A stretch of DNA of 64,000 bases, taken from NCBI RefSeq assembly GCF_029227915.1, contig NC_079884.1, positions 9,176,001-9,240,000 on the forward strand. Reading direction: 5' to 3'. This document shows positions 11,059 through 24,840 of this stretch, piece after piece. How positions within the stretch are numbered: position 1 is the first letter of the stretch; each line of letters begins with the position of its first letter. The DNA comes from Hydractinia symbiolongicarpus (lineage: Eukaryota > Cnidaria > Hydrozoa > Anthoathecata > Hydractiniidae). The position numbers were made by a program, and so were the translations under genes. The notes below the pieces were generated by a model. That model searched no databases. It worked only from the letters and a program-made list of their open reading frames with translations, and was not told where the DNA came from.

Positions 11059-13980
11059 TTTTTGTAAACAATAAAAATCATACTATAAAAAATTCAAACA
11101 ATATTCAATACAATAATATAATATCTTAAAACTGCTTAATATTCCAAAATCGATATAAGCGCCCGGGAGGTTACTTAAATTTCAATTTGAAGGAGGTCGT
11201 TTAATCGAGGTTGAGCGTTTCGGAAAATTGACAGCTAAATCACGTGGACACGTGAAAGCGTTCAACAAAGTAGGATGTGGTCGAAAAATCGAAAAACAGG
11301 TTTGTACTTCTAATTTAGAGCAATTCAAAAAGATATCTTCTAAATTTGTTGGGGCAATACGAAAGTTCGGTGCTTGCCGAAATATGTAAGATTTTAGTTT
11401 CAGTTCAGTTCTCAGTTCCTTTCAAAGTTGTACGTAATTAATCATTCTTAAATTATTTTACAGGAAAAAAAGTATTATTAGCCAGCATTTTTTAGAATAA
11501 ATACAGTAGTCCATACATTTTTAATATTATAAATATTGGAAAATGGGTTAAAATGTTTTCTTTAGCTCCAATAATAATAATAGCTATCAATAAACGCCTT
11601 CAAGATGCATTTATTAAATTCTTAGCCCTCTTTATAACATAATAGACTCAAAGAAATAATTTAAAAACGAAAGCGAATTTCTTTATGCATGACAGACATC
11701 ATCTCCCAGATCTAAGTGAAGTGTTGTATTAAATGGCTTTACTAAGATATGATGACGTATATATGTTTTTAGCCATTTATGTGATATATGGGGTTTAATG
11801 AAATGAATGTTAATATCTAATATCATTGCAATTATCATTAAAAACAGCAATTGCTTTTCAGCATCAGGGAGATATCATAATTTTTGCATACTTAATGGAA
11901 ACTTTAAATTTGGAATCTTCAAAACCAATAAAAGTTTTTCAAAAAAATACATTCATATGAAATCAAATTGTTAGAGGGAGGTAAGTTCTCACTTGGCTGC
12001 CTTCAATAATATATGGTTGCCGTTTAAAAGACATGCAAGCCTTCAAGATCGTCAGTTTTAATTTATCAAAAAAATGTATTTTGTGTTTTTTTTTTCATTT
12101 CTAAATATTTTCTTTTCTTTTTCTTTTTTTTGGTGAGCCCTCCTTTCCTCACTACTTGTAAGACTTATTTAGCCTGTTTCTGCCCAGATTGTTAGGCAGT
12201 TAGTCAACGACCTGGCCTGGAAACACAGCATTTGGATCTCACAGGAAGAAAAGAAAAGATTATTTTCCAGAAAAATGATTATTTGTTTTTTTGACTGGTA
12301 GCTAATTTTTTAGCAACATTCTATAATCACATATTTAAACTTGTTAAAAACTTGTAGAGTTTCGTGTGTGGGGCATCCGCGCGAGTAAGAAAAAAAGAGA
12401 TTTAGAACGCCACGTTAAAGGAAGGTGGCCATCGGTCATGGAGAGTTTTATTTTTTATTAACTAAGACTTAATTCAGTTTTATCCAAAAAATTAAATTAC
12501 TCAAATCTCGCTAAACATGTTTTTTTTCATTAAAGACCATCAACGCAGATTCCTCACAAGTAAACAAGCAGTAGAAATCTGATTTAATTTGTTTTGATGT
12601 GAGACAAACAAACAGACGAGGTCAGACAATCCTACGCAATCTATCACCGTTATCATACAAAGCGTAAAATAAAACTCTTTATGACGATTACTGCGTATCA
12701 GAACGCCTACTTAATCGTGGTCATGATCTGGTAATTACGATGTTACGAAATATCACGCATCAGTCACCCGCTGATAGCTTGCATAAAATGTTATCCATAA
12801 ATTATTCGTTCATTCTCCTGCTTTTGATAGCTACTTATATTTGTTTTACATACCGTCTGTCTAAGATTATTTTTTTCATTCTCTGCAAAGAAGGGTGCCA
12901 TCGTGAAGTCACGGAATGTTGATATGTCCTTACGAAGTAGCATTATTATTTGTGTATTACATTGTAGAGGTTGCAGTGCATATCTAATAAAACAATAATA
13001 CCAGTAATAAAATGTTTTTATTTTCTTAATTAGCATTTTTAGATTTCTTTTTTTCATCGCAAAAATAACGTTTGCCAAGATTGTTATCTGCCTTTTCGCG
13101 CGTAACATGATCTGATTAAAAGTCATACACCAAAGTATCAGGTTACTTCGGCAACACTTTGTGTTAATCATACATTGTAGTTTTCAGACAATAGAACAAA
13201 GCGATAGACATCCGAATGTGAATTATATTCTTTTGTTTATTTTCCTCACCATGGTGATAATTTTGCTTCTTTTTGATTGGCGTATGCAAAAACAAATGTC
13301 ATTGGAAGAACATTTTGTATGATGTTCAGCCGTTCACATAACTACATTACTTCAGGTACCATCTTGTGAATGTTTGCAGTCGCTTAAATAAGTAAATATG
13401 TAAATGCACATCCTTATTATTTAAATTGAGCGCACTCGTCTATAACGAGCCTAATCGATCAGGAATCAGGAAACAATGCACTTCTTAATCTGGCGATTAA
13501 AATATCGATCCAATTAAAAACGGTATGTGATGTTAGGTTATTTATCTCCACAAAGAGTGAATCGACGTAAACAATGTGGTATGTCACTGAACAATTTAGT
13601 CTGTGCAAAGTCATTTGAGAAATGCACACTGGAGAGAAAAACTGGATGAAACTGTTTGCTGAAGATCTGTTTAAAGAAAAATACATGAAAAAAAAAATAC
13701 ATACAACGCTGAGTATTTCTAATCTAATACCAAAATATGAAACGTTGGTTTTCCTTATTAGGGGTGGGTCACACTGGGTCAGCTATGGGTGGATTCTTAT
13801 GCAACTATTCTTTAAGTTTAATTCTAAGCATTTATTTTATTATTGACTAATGACTTTTTTGTTGTGATTATTTTCTAATGATATATATTTATCTTTTGAT
13901 TTTTTTAATTATGTTGTATTAATCTTCGTGCTATTAATAGTTTTCCACGTGTAGCCTCGTGCTGCATACTTTATCCAGCG

Positions 13981-14166
13981 ACGAGGTGCAGAGATGACGA
14001 CTTACAAAGCTCTATCAGAAATCTTACATTTTTACCTGCACCCTTCTTTAATCAGGCTATGATGTCATCAATGTTATTACCACCTATAGTGTTTAGTCCA
14101 ATGGCGAAGCTTAACATCCCGCAAGCAGAAAAACAAGAAGCAGAAAATGTGTTTCGAAATTGTTAG
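13981..14166 (+). CDS. Coding-like open segment ending in a stop (possible terminal exon)
   Basis: After a possible acceptor (ttatccag, ending 13978) one frame stays open for 61 codons to TAG at 14164-14166. Its translation has a protein-like composition (LTFLPAPFFNQAMM, then VFSPMAKLNIPQAEKQEAEN). I do not recognise it. It could be the last exon of a gene between Vav and Lmx, an upstream open frame in the Lmx leader, or chance: a second frame is also open for part of the stretch. No matching upstream exon was found. Confidence 0.2.
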   Translation, partial: TRCRDDDLQSSIRNLTFLPAPFFNQAMMSSMLLPPIVFSPMAKLNIPQAEKQEAENVFRNC

Positions 14167-14771
14167 TTGATGTGGTGTCTGTTAGCTATTTATATTTTTG
14201 TTTGATCTAAAAGTTATGATACAGACATTAATGTTGTTAGCAAACAAACGTTACAGAGTTGAACTGTTTATTGCATAATCTATCTTTTCGTTTCTTCTTT
14301 TTTATTATACTTATGGAAACTTTTTTTTTTGAAAAGTGATGAAAACAAAGAATCTATATTTAGTTGGTGAAAACACACGAAACAATTTTCTGTAATGTTT
14401 TTCAGAGCACAAAGAAATTAGATTTTGTTTTATTGTTGTTGTTTTTTATATCTATTTCAGCTTTGACAATTTCAAGTTTCTAAAGACCTTTAAGTTGACT
14501 CTATGTTAAATATTATTATAAATAAAACACAATTGTATAATTTTTGTTGCAAAATGCAACACCTAAGTTGAGCAGAATATTGCAACACTACCTAGTATAT
14601 CACTTCGTAGAGTAAAACAAAACCAACTTTACAATTATTTTTATATTAGTACCAAAAAAAAAACGAACGAGAAATGAATGCACATGTAATTAGAAGTAAA
14701 AGAAACTGTTTAACCTTTAACGTTTTAATTTGAAGAGAAAAAAATCACCATCAGGAAAGAGCAAGGTCATT

Positions 14772-17700
14772 ATGAATGGTGAAGTGGTTGTGGAAAGAGA
14801 AGAAACTGCTTTAAATTTGATGGAACCATCAGGTAAAATGCTGACGTCACGTTTTGTTTGTTTTTATTATTTGCAAGTGTTATTTTCCACTCTTTGTTCT
14901 TTCTGTTTTCTGAGTAAGGCTTGCTCACCATTACAGCGTGAAAAATATATTAAGTATATTTAAGGTATATATAAAGTATATAGAATGTAACGCAAATAAG
15001 TTCTTTACTCTTTCTTTTCCATTTATCGCTTTTTATTCACCTTACATTTTAAAGGGAATCAAGAGAATTCAAGTTCAAAGGGTTATGGGGACGTGAAACC
15101 ACGGATATGCAACGCATGCGAAAAACACATTACTGAAAAGTTCTTGTTGAAAATCAGAGAGCAGTACTGGCACGAGGATTGTCTAAAATGTTGCATCTGC
15201 GCTGTAAAATTGATAGGTGGTTGTTTTACCAAAGACAAGAAGTATTACTGTAAAGATGATTACAGGCGGTGAGTTATTTCGCGCTTTTGCAGTGTGGGAA
15301 AAACAATAATTTGATAGGCATGTTTTGATAGGATGTTAGATCAAAAATCTTACAGCAGTGCATGATGAGAGATTTTGAACTAGATAGAGTACCAGATGTT
15401 TTGCGGTCAAATGTTTGAGAAGATTGCTGTATAACGATTTCTACAGTCGGAAAATAAAACACAGTTTTTTTTCTTTCAAACAAACAAAAGTATAAATGAA
15501 CAATATGCAGATAAGCTGTCTGATTAAACAAATTTTCATCAAAAACAAAATCTTCAAAGAATAGTCAAAAAGTTAGATCACTTATCATCTATTTTTATGG
15601 CCTAAATAGATTATGTTTTCTTTCACATGTTGATATCATAAGCCTATGTTCGAATGATAATAATAACATATTCTACGTAAAAACAGGATCCTCCAACAAT
15701 CAAGCCGTCATTTTATAGCTATTTGCTTCCAGGTGGAAGTTGAACGATTTTATTTTCACAGGGCTTGTTTTAAAAAGCGTTATTTTAATAATAAACACAC
15801 CAATCACGTGATAAATGGGCGGGGCTGTTTATGGTTTCTATTGGTTCCAATGGTTCTCATTGCTAATATGTGGTATTTGCTTTGCGTGCGAGAAATGTAT
15901 GTTTTTGTCCTAACTTTGAAAAAGTGCGTGTTTAAAAAAAGAATCTATCATGGAGATGTATATTCTTTTAAAGAGAGCGGGCAGTTTTACCAGACATGCA
16001 ATAAGCAAGACAATATTTGTATAAAAGACAAAACACAAACTTTTTCATGTGTGACTTTCTCGATCACTTTATTTTGAGTAAATATTCATGTTTTGTTTAC
16101 ATGGAACATTTAAATATCAAGTAAATATTATACGACTGTAAAATCAACTCGAAGCTAACAATACTTTTTTAGAACAAACTAAACTTTCAGAGTTTTTGTA
16201 AGAACGGTTAATAAATCGAATTAAAGTTGAATGCAAAATTGCTACTCGTCTATTTAATCAGGTGGAAAGCCAAGTATGAAAAGAAATATACAGCCAAGTA
16301 AAACACGAACAGAGGGACAGATCACGAGAAGATGTGAAGAACACACTGTATATTCTATAGTATATAAACACGTAATACGAACTGAAACAACTAGTGAAAA
16401 ACAAACAAGAAAAAAACGATGTGAATATAAGGATAAAACTTTAACCTAAATAATATGTACGTTTGTTTTGGGCCACACAAATAACGCAGAATTTTCCTGT
16501 TTACACTGTGTGGAAACAAAAAGTTTTAAAACCGCAATTCTAATTAGGTTGACAAAAAGATATTATCACGGATTAAAAATACCAAAATAAACTAAAATTC
16601 AACCAACTGATGGAAAAACTGAGTTGTCAATGAAACTCTACGGTGGGTCAAGTGCAAACTGTTTTTTGCACGTGGCCTGACTGCTAAAAGTGACGAATTA
16701 ATTTAGTAATTATCGACTTTGGTTAATTCCTACATACTAATTTCAATAAATTACTTGGTATTGTATGCGTTGTTATGAACATTTAAAAATCGTTTAATTG
16801 ATTTCCTTGTGACCTGCTAGAAATTTATAGATTTGCTGTTTAAAAAACAGCAAAATTCAATCTTGAAAAACAAACGAAAAAAAACAACACAATATTTTAT
16901 GTTTTAAGTTTTGGGGACTTAATTCGATTTAATTATTTAATATAATTTAATTAATTTTATTAGACCCTAATCAGCAGAGGTTGTTTAATCTAGTTCTATG
17001 TCAGATTAACTTGGAAATAAGAAAACCAATGTTATCATTTTATCTTTAGACAGTTTTGGCATGATACAGAAAGACCTATCTCTTGTTTAAAACACTGTAC
17101 TTAGAAAACCCTGTATTTAAATACTCTTTAGGTTACATGTTACGCTAAAACTTTTGAAAGCGGAAATTTCTATTTATAACTAACCACTAATAACTTTTTC
17201 TCCATGATTTTTTTGCCGACATCAGCATTACTCATCGTCTGCGAGCTTGTCTAAAAGATAAACCACAATTACGAGGCTGTATTGTCTGTGCGCGCTGATA
17301 ACTGCTTTAAGAATTTTTTACGTTGGTGAACTGCATAATCAAGTTTGTCAGTATAAAACGAATTGAAAAGAGTGTAATTGGTTTTGTATTAAATACTAAT
17401 TAATCCTGAGAACGTTAGTGTTTGCAAGAGTGAGTTATCGAAGTTTCTACGAGATAAAGTTTCTCTACGTTGGTTCTCTTACACCTAATGAGCATAACGA
17501 TGTTATTTTTCCGGACAACACCGCATCAAATTGACTTGACCGCAACCGATTAGCAACGGAATTAATAAATGCCGTAGTCACAATTTATCCGACGAAATCG
17601 GAAATGTTTCTCGCCACTTGAAAAACAACTACCAGTGACCGTTAACATCTTGTTTGCGTTTCCGTAAACAAATTTGTTTTTTATTGTCGCAGTAAGGATG

Positions 17701-20700
17701 TTTGAAAAACAATCTATTTCACTTGTCTAGATCCATACCTATACATTTCTACGAAGGCATCTCATAACTCCTTCTTTCTATCGAAGAATTTCGAATTTGT
17801 GCCAAATATAGTTGTAGAAGGTTTGGAGAAGAAAAAAATATAGGATCTATGGTATAGATAAAACAGATATATTGAAGTTAGTTTGAAACCAAAAAATATC
17901 TTCGAACAAAATTCCGTTTTTATTTTTTTAGTTTGACCCCTGATGGGAAATACATTTACCTCGATAAATAGTACAGCAAACTCGATTTTTCTTGCTTAAA
18001 TCTATTTTGTTAGTTTGCCATTGCTAAGCAACGGAGAGATACGAGTATCTGGCTATGTATTTGACGCACCGCCATTGAACAGTTTGAGTTGGTTGACCTA
18101 CGATCTGCTACTGTGTCAACAGTCAGACACAAACATCGGTAGCGAACAACGCTTCAAAGATCTTTTATTTACCTATTTTTAAAAACTAGCTTGAAAGAAA
18201 ATCTTTCCAACAATTAATTCAGCTGTAGAGAAGTGTATAATATTTATTCGTTTTTCTTTTCAATTGCAGCTTTTGTTAGACACCGCTATTTATCTAAGCA
18301 GAGAAGATCGAGTTTGTTTTTAGTTTTTCTCAACTGATCTAACATGTTCGTTTGACAGCTTTTTACTTCTTTTCATCTATTTTTTGCACTTCTTGTTTTA
18401 ATGTATAAAAAGAAAAAGAGGAAAAAAAGAAAGAAAATCTATCTAAAATTTTTTATTCAATCAAGCAAGGAAGTCAGAGAGCTTTTCCCTGGTAAGAAAT
18501 TTTCTAAACACTTTCAAGGACTAAAACTTTTTGTTCGCAGTTCAATAAAAATACACACAAATTGTCAATCTGGGCAAATACCTAATGTGCCTCTTGAATT
18601 GTTTATATACAAAGAATTTCGGTTGCCCTAAGTACACAAAAACTAACCAATCACAGCTGCCTCAGCTCACTGGATAGATATTTTGAGTCACGATATGCCA
18701 TTCGCTCATACCTTCCTGGGTAAAGCAGTCGCGTTAACAAAAGAATCGTTGGTGTTAGGGAATGGATCATGAGTCCAGGTAATGATACAATCTTGCAAGG
18801 ACTAAGTACCGAATTTTTTCATTACACTTTTTTTATATAAAAATAACACTTATAATTTTTAAGGCTCAAATTCATTAAAAAATAAACTAAATAATTGTTC
18901 GGTTTAATTTCCTTCTATAAACTGAAATTTTTTTCACATTATGTCAGATTATTTCCTTAACTTTAAAAAAAAATTTTCTGAGAGATCGTTAAAAAAGTCA
19001 GTACTTGCATTAATAACGTGTGGGACTTTTTCTTTTGCCAGAAGTACATAATATTTATTAATTAACCATACGTAGGTTATAACAAGTTGTTTAGCAAAAT
19101 TATGTTTAGCATATCTTTACTGTTTCCAAATTTTATGTGCCTATAACAAAAGCAATGTCATGACATATCTTGATTAAGAGGAAGCGAAACTTGGAATTCA
19201 TTCTAATTATCCTATTTGCCGCCAAAAGTGTTTTAACTCCCACCTTCTTGATTTCAAAAAATTTCCTAATTGGATCCTGAACTAAATTAAGTTTAGTTAA
19301 GACAATAGGTATGTCTGTCTGATTGAGCATGTATTTGAAAGTCCTAAGAAAAGCTGCATCAAACACTTTGTTTTATTTTATGCTTTCGTGTATGAAATCG
19401 GTTTATAGGAAATCTGCTTGCATTAGATTACCCAAAAGTAATATTTTCAAAGCAGGAGAAAGTGAATACTTTGGTGATAAAAAACTTTATACAAAAAATC
19501 TCAAAAAAATCTACAAAAAATTATACAAAAATTCGTCAGTTTCCATTTTGGTGTTCATTTTTATATCAGTTTATAAAAAAAGAGAAATAATTATTAAAAA
19601 TATACCAGTCAACTATTAATGTTATTGTTTTTTTTTTCTTTAAAGTTTTTTCATCATTAAAGTATCCACTTTTTCCTGGTTTTACAAGATTAATTTTGGG
19701 TAATCAAATGCAAGAATGTTTCATATTAACCGATTTCATATGAAAAGAATATTATATTGTTATTGTTTTTAAATCAGTTTATGAAATGTTCTGTAAACAT
19801 GCTATAACATTTTAACTGGGAGGGTTTCGTAAACTTCCACCAGTCAGTTTGTTTTTTACAGAGATTTTAAATATCTTTTTTAAAAACGATAAAATAAAAT
19901 AAAAAACAACTTCAAAATTTTTTTGCTCTGTGAAAAACCTTTTTATTTAAAAATGGAAGTTTGCAAATTTATCATAAAAAGGCACTTGAAAAAAAGAAAG
20001 AAAACAAAAAGAAACAGATAGAGAAAGAAGTTGTATATAGATACAAATATATTTGTGGGTTGTAAGGGACACAACACCATTTTTATTATGAACCAAACCC
20101 AAGAGGATAGAACATTTATTTATCCAGACATCAGTTTTAAGTACAGGAAAAAACTTGATACGTTTCATGAAGGGCGCTTTTTCGGAACACGGCAGGTAAT
20201 CACTTCCGTCATCATATCCGTCCGCCGTTTTTTGTTTTTGTGTTGTCAAATAAAACTCGACGTTTATTTGTTTTTGGATAATACAAGATTGAGATATGCT
20301 ATATGTGGCTTGTTTTTTTTGCACATTAAGAAGTTAAAAAACGAAGAAAATTATCACTTAGGTGTGAACTAAGACTTAAGAAGAAATGTTTACAGATTGA
20401 CTAAGTGTAAATCAGTTTGTTTGAGCTGTTTCAAGACAAACCAGACTGTATTTGTTAGTAGAGTGTGATGAAGATGCGTTTGTCTCACTGCTCATCAGAA
20501 GAGTAAGAAGTTGTAGTGTAAAATTTGTTGTTGTTGTTGTTATTGTTGTTGTTATTGTTGATGTTGTTTTTGCTGTCATTTTTGCTGTTGTTATTGTTGT
20601 TTTTGTTGTTTATTGTCGTCGTCATCATTTTTGTTGTTATTGTTGTTTTTGTTTTCATTGTTGATGCTAGTTTGTCGTTGTTGTTGTTGCTATTGTTGCG

Positions 20701-23352
20701 TTGTTTTCCTTGTCGCTGTTGTTTATTTTATTATTGTTGACAAGATGTGTCCGTCTACCACATTTACTTTCATTTAGGTTGTATGGTTGCAAATGCAGCG
20801 GTTGTCAAGAGCTCATTTCGCCGAACGAGCTTGTTATGAAAGCTCTTGAGAACGTCTACCATGTTAATTGTTTTAAATGCGACGAATGTGGTGATCGCTT
20901 AGAGAGAGGCGACGAATTTATTTTAAAAGAAGACAAATTATACTGCAGTGCGGATTTCAATGTTGCTGAGCAAAAATCTGACGGTAAGTTGGCTCCACTT
21001 CTACGACAAATGTTTATCTATTTTTGTATTTATTTTCTTATTTATTTTTTATTTTTTATTTGCTTCTTCAATGGTTTGTTTGTTTTGCGTGTATTTACTT
21101 GTTTTCGTTGTTTGTTAACCGTCTTCTACGTTCGATTTTTAAACAAGAAAAATGTGTTCCAAAGTACTTACTTGAACATATACCCATATATAACACACCG
21201 AACTGAACTTCATCGAACCAAAATGATGAAAATTTGATCGTATACGTTTTGAAAGCAAATAAGGTTTTTGGAATTCCGGTGTTTGGGAAGTTTTCCATGG
21301 TCGCTATCATTATGCTACAATTAAAGAATTCTTATTTCCGCTTTCGGTAATATAAGAAACACAAACTTTTTTTCCTTACACAATCATTTCTTATTTTCGT
21401 TTTTGCTTTTGTTTTCATTCGAACGCTAAAAACACCATTTAAAATTGCATAACTTCCTATTAGCGCCCTCATTTAATAATCCTCCCCACCCCGCCCAGAG
21501 TCGGGTTTTTGATGAAGTATTGATGTAAGAAAGCCTCTGACTAAGCTAATCATCGCCTTGATTGATTGATTGATTCGTATAAGTGGGGAAAATGTTTTTG
21601 AATTTAGGTAAAATTTGATGGTAATGTGTATTTTGTGTTAGTCGAAGTGGTTAAAACTGTTTCGAATATTGTTTTTGATTGCTTTAAAATTTGTTGTTAA
21701 CAAATGACTGGTCATGAATTCCAAAAGCTCTTAAATTTTATAATAAATAATAAAACAGTTATTTTACCTAGTTTCTCATTAAAAAAAATGTATATACAAA
21801 AAGACAATGAAATTCCTGAATTTGCATTGCGACAAACACGAAAAAACACGATAGGATGAAACGATTAACCCGATAAGACGACAGAAATGCGATAAGACTG
21901 CACCATCAACACCATAGGACGCCTCGATAATAATAGGAGTTATTATGCGTTGTTTACCCACTAAATATTTTAGTAGAGACCCGTGATAGGACTATGAAAA
22001 TATTAACTGGTAATTTTACAATGTTAGAAAATAAATGATAGCACGCAGTGTAATTATTAAGCCAAATGTCTCTTATGTTTGTATTCAATGACATATTTCA
22101 GACAGCATGTCTAAAAAATATGATCTACTTTCTAAAAAAATCAACCACTGTGACGAAACCTATTACAAGCTGATAAAGCTGTGATTTTGCTGTTTATATG
22201 AAAGCAAATATATTGTTTTGCTAAAAAGTCAGGATTCATCTCTATGGCAACGGTAAGCCTCTTAATCAAATACATTAAAAAGAGGTATACATCTGGAAAT
22301 TTTTTTCTGATTAATAGATCGGACGACAAAATTCCTCCATGTCTAAAAAATATACTTGACTTTAATCCCTTACGTTTTAGTTGAAGTATTTAGCAGTGAC
22401 GAAATTGACAGCATGTCGACAACAAGTCCTAAAAGTCCAAAATATGACGACAAAAATTTCGACACGGCGAACGGTTGTAAACGACCAAGAACGATTCTCA
22501 CAGCGCAGCAAAGAGAAGATTTTAAAGCAGCTTTTGAAGTAACTCCGAAGCCATGCAGAAAGGTAAACAAGTCAAAAAATGCCTCGCTTATACCAATCGT
22601 AGGTAATCGAAAATATTTATAGATATATATTCTCAACTTTTTGATTTAGGTGAGGGAGCAACTTTCAAATGAAACAGGACTAAGCGTGCGAGTGGTGCAA
22701 GTGTGGTTTCAAAATCAGAGAGCAAAGGTGACAAAAATTTTTACATGTCGTCTAAGCTTCATAAAAGCGGAACAAACCTCTCTAAAGTAAATTAATTTCG
22801 TTTAGCTGAAAAAAATACAAAAAAGAAGCGAAGAAGGTGGTGATACAGATAAAATAAGGAAGGCAAACAATCAAGGAAAAATAGGAAAGAAAAAAAGATC
22901 AAAATGTGGGTAATACTTTCATACAAACCTCTCTTATTTTTGTTAAATAAAACAAAAAATAATCATTACCATTTTTTTTAATAGCAACTGGATCCACAAA
23001 ATCATCGGAAGGTTCCAATAATTTTACTCTGCCTGTTTCATCAACATCGTCATTCCCGTTCTCTTTTGGCAACTTCACCAACACAGCTCCGTATTATGAA
23101 GCAGAAACGCTTAATAATAATCACAATAATCTGCTGAGTCAGCATAATACCGACTATTCAATACGAACCCCATACAACCCGTACACACGACTGCAAACAG
23201 GTTTGTTGGACAACAGCAGTAATGTTAATAATACTCATACGTCGTATGGCAACGGGTTTCATTTACCGTCAGTAACCAACGACACGCCGTCTACGCCGCC
23301 GACGACAAGTCAATTTCAATTAATGCCTCATTTAATGAATTCGTTTATCTAA
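14772..23352 (+). CDS. Lmx: LIM-homeobox transcription factor, Lmx class
   Basis: Seven coding exons: 14772-14832, 15055-15268, 20778-20983, 22381-22562, 22650-22727, 22806-22905, 22985-23352. They join in frame to 402 residues. LIM1 (residues 39-89) is C-x2-C-x17-H-x2-C-x2-C-x2-C-x16-C-x2-D; LIM2 (98-151) has C-x2-C-x18-H-x2-C-x2-C-x2-C-x18-C-x2-D. The homeodomain (about 193-252) contains [38 protein letters not shown]; this helix 3 and the PKPCRKVRE stretch are the Lmx signature. The N/S/T-rich tail (253-402) is typical of an activation region. It acts in the nucleus as a developmental regulator, with LIM domains binding LDB-type cofactors. The start is the first ATG in frame after a stop upstream. 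The frame is open back to 14721, so a further 5' exon joined by a weak acceptor near 14735 is possible. At the exon 6 end a gtgggt donor (22906) is needed to keep frame; the nearby gtaata would not. Confidence 0.92.
15800..15856. promoter_or_regulatory. CCAAT / CACGTG / GC-box cluster in Lmx intron
   Basis: Within 57 bases: ccaatcacgtga (CCAAT fused to an E-box), gggcggggc (GC box), then attgg and ccaat. GC boxes are rare in this AT-rich sequence. The arrangement resembles a proximal promoter, either for an internal Lmx transcript lacking LIM1 or for an unannotated RNA. No functional evidence is visible. Confidence 0.3.
20526..20745. repeat. TTG/GTT-rich low-complexity tract
   Basis: About 220 bases of imperfect trinucleotide repeats built from ttg, gtt and att, ending about 30 bases before the LIM2 exon acceptor. 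It gives spurious long open frames of V/L/F residues. Its pyrimidine-poor, T/G-rich nature directly upstream of the branch-point region could influence splicing. Confidence 0.85.
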
Positions 23353-23500
23353 TAAGCTGAATTAATTGTGTACATATATAAATATATATATTTTAAAGAA
23401 AGATTATTTATGGGAAAAGTCAAAACAAGTTTTCCTCGCATCTCAATGTTAAAGTGAAAGAAGTTTGGCAGTAATAAAGATTGGTTTGGAAAATGACCAT
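23353..23500 (+). other. 3' untranslated region of Lmx
   Basis: AT-rich sequence after the stop codon. AATAAA at 23473-23478 is the first good polyadenylation signal, suggesting a short leader-to-tail end near 23.5 kb. Confidence 0.55.
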
Positions 23501-24123
23501 GCTAAAAACTTTGCAAGCTGTTTTGGTTCCAAAAAAAACCATTTTTTAGCTATTTAGCTATTTTTGTTATTGTTGTTTAATTGTAGATTCGGTGCACAAT
23601 TTATTTTTTAGAACAGAGTTCCCATTTTGTTCTATTTATTTTAGGCTAGTGATTCTTGTCTGATTTACTTCAACATTTGAGACATCCAAAAATCTTAAAG
23701 GAGATGAAGTACAGAGCAAAAGCCCTAAAAAGCACAAAAACTGTGCACTCGTGGTTCATGGATATCCCTATTACACAATTTCTACGCATTGGTGAAATTC
23801 TTTCAACTCCCTCCCCCCTACTTTAGCCATCATTGCACCAGCAAGCGAACGTGGCTGGTTTGCTTTTAGGGAAATTACGTGTTATTTTATTCTTGTAAAG
23901 AAAAAATTATTTTTCTGTTACTTGACTGGTAGTGTAGATATACTAAAAGTATATCCATGCTGGTAGCTAGTTGAGTTATTTAGAAATATGTAAATTTGAT
24001 GTTTAAATTGCTGAAAATAGAAAGATTAGTTAATAAAATTGAAAAGTGATTTTAATTACCTATCTTGCTCAAGTAGCCGTCACCCCCTCGCACCACCTCT
24101 CCACCCCCTTTGCTTTTGATTTA

Positions 24124-24840
24124 TTAACTAAAATCCGAATTTTTTGGATCCAGCGCATTTTTTACAAAGTCAGGAGCTTGTAAAATTTCATATTTTCTAT
24201 TAAACTTTGAAGGATGATTTTTAAAATAATGCTTTCCGTCGCAGAGCTTCTTGCTTAGGGTCACCTTAACAAAGCGGCAAACATACCTTATTGATCCAAA
24301 CGTTGTCAGTCCCAAAGCGACGAAATTGTTAGAGGGTGACAAAAACCTTTGGCCTACAATAATATACGCCAGAGAATAGTTTGGACCGCGTTCAGAACTG
24401 ATCTCTCGCATCAACCAAGGAATAACATTTTGAAATAATTTTCCAAATATTTCTGAATTGTCATTAATGTTTTGCACCCATTCTGAGTACCCATAAAACA
24501 CAATAGTCCGCCGAATTTATAAATAAAATACTAAACTTTTTCTCAAGTTTTATATATTTTAAACATTTAACAACTAGGCACTTAACTCTAATTCTTCCGT
24601 GCTCTCCAGCGGATTGTTCCATAATGCAGGCATTGTGGAAAGTGCAGCTAGCGCATTTTCGTTGTTAGTTACTCGGCCTACACCTCTGCAAAAGTAAAAC
24701 TTCTGTCGTCTACCGGCCGTCGAGTATTGGTCAAGTGATGCCGTTTGAACATTCTGAGAAATAGACAAAAACAATTTATGTTTAGGATTGTAGCTACTTT
24801 TTTCAAATTGCGACACGAGTAAAGAAATGTACGAAGTTTT
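24124..24840 (-). CDS. Unrecognised open stretch, two adjacent frames, possible pseudogene or exons
   Basis: On the minus strand one frame is open from about 24840 to a stop at 24574 and includes QYSTAGRRQKFYFCRGVG and ALAALSTMPALWNNP. A second is open from 24516 to 24124 and includes NVIPWLMREISSERGPNYSL and LTTFGSIRYVCRF. Neither opens with a good ATG; the first in-frame starts are GTG. The composition looks more protein-like than the neighbouring random frames, but I recognise no family and found no clean splice sites joining them. Alternatives are a decayed mobile-element gene or chance. Confidence 0.22.

Larger units (their letters stand above)
6101..14771. other. Intergenic region between Vav and Lmx
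   Basis: I see no convincing gene. The stretch holds a hAT-like short element (6621-6832), a TTAA-flanked MITE (8551-9218), a Cyt-Cgt-ccccag type element (10954-11058) and pieces of an AAGCGCC-type repeat near 11150. One coding-like open segment (13981-14166) is listed separately. The rest is AT-rich DNA with only short random open frames. The Lmx promoter is expected in the last few kilobases but no clear TATA box was identified. Confidence 0.6.
15269..20777 (+). other. 5.5-kb intron between LIM1 and LIM2 of Lmx
   Basis: The longest intron of the gene. It contains a compact promoter-like motif cluster at 15800-15850, poly-purine and AT-rich DNA, and a TTG-rich low-complexity tract just before the acceptor. 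I found no extra exon. Long introns of developmental regulators often hold enhancers, so this is where regulatory elements would be sought; that is inference. Confidence 0.7.

Noticed and set aside
20452-20740. Open frames rich in V, L and F upstream of LIM2
   Set aside because: They come from a TTG/GTT low-complexity tract inside an intron.
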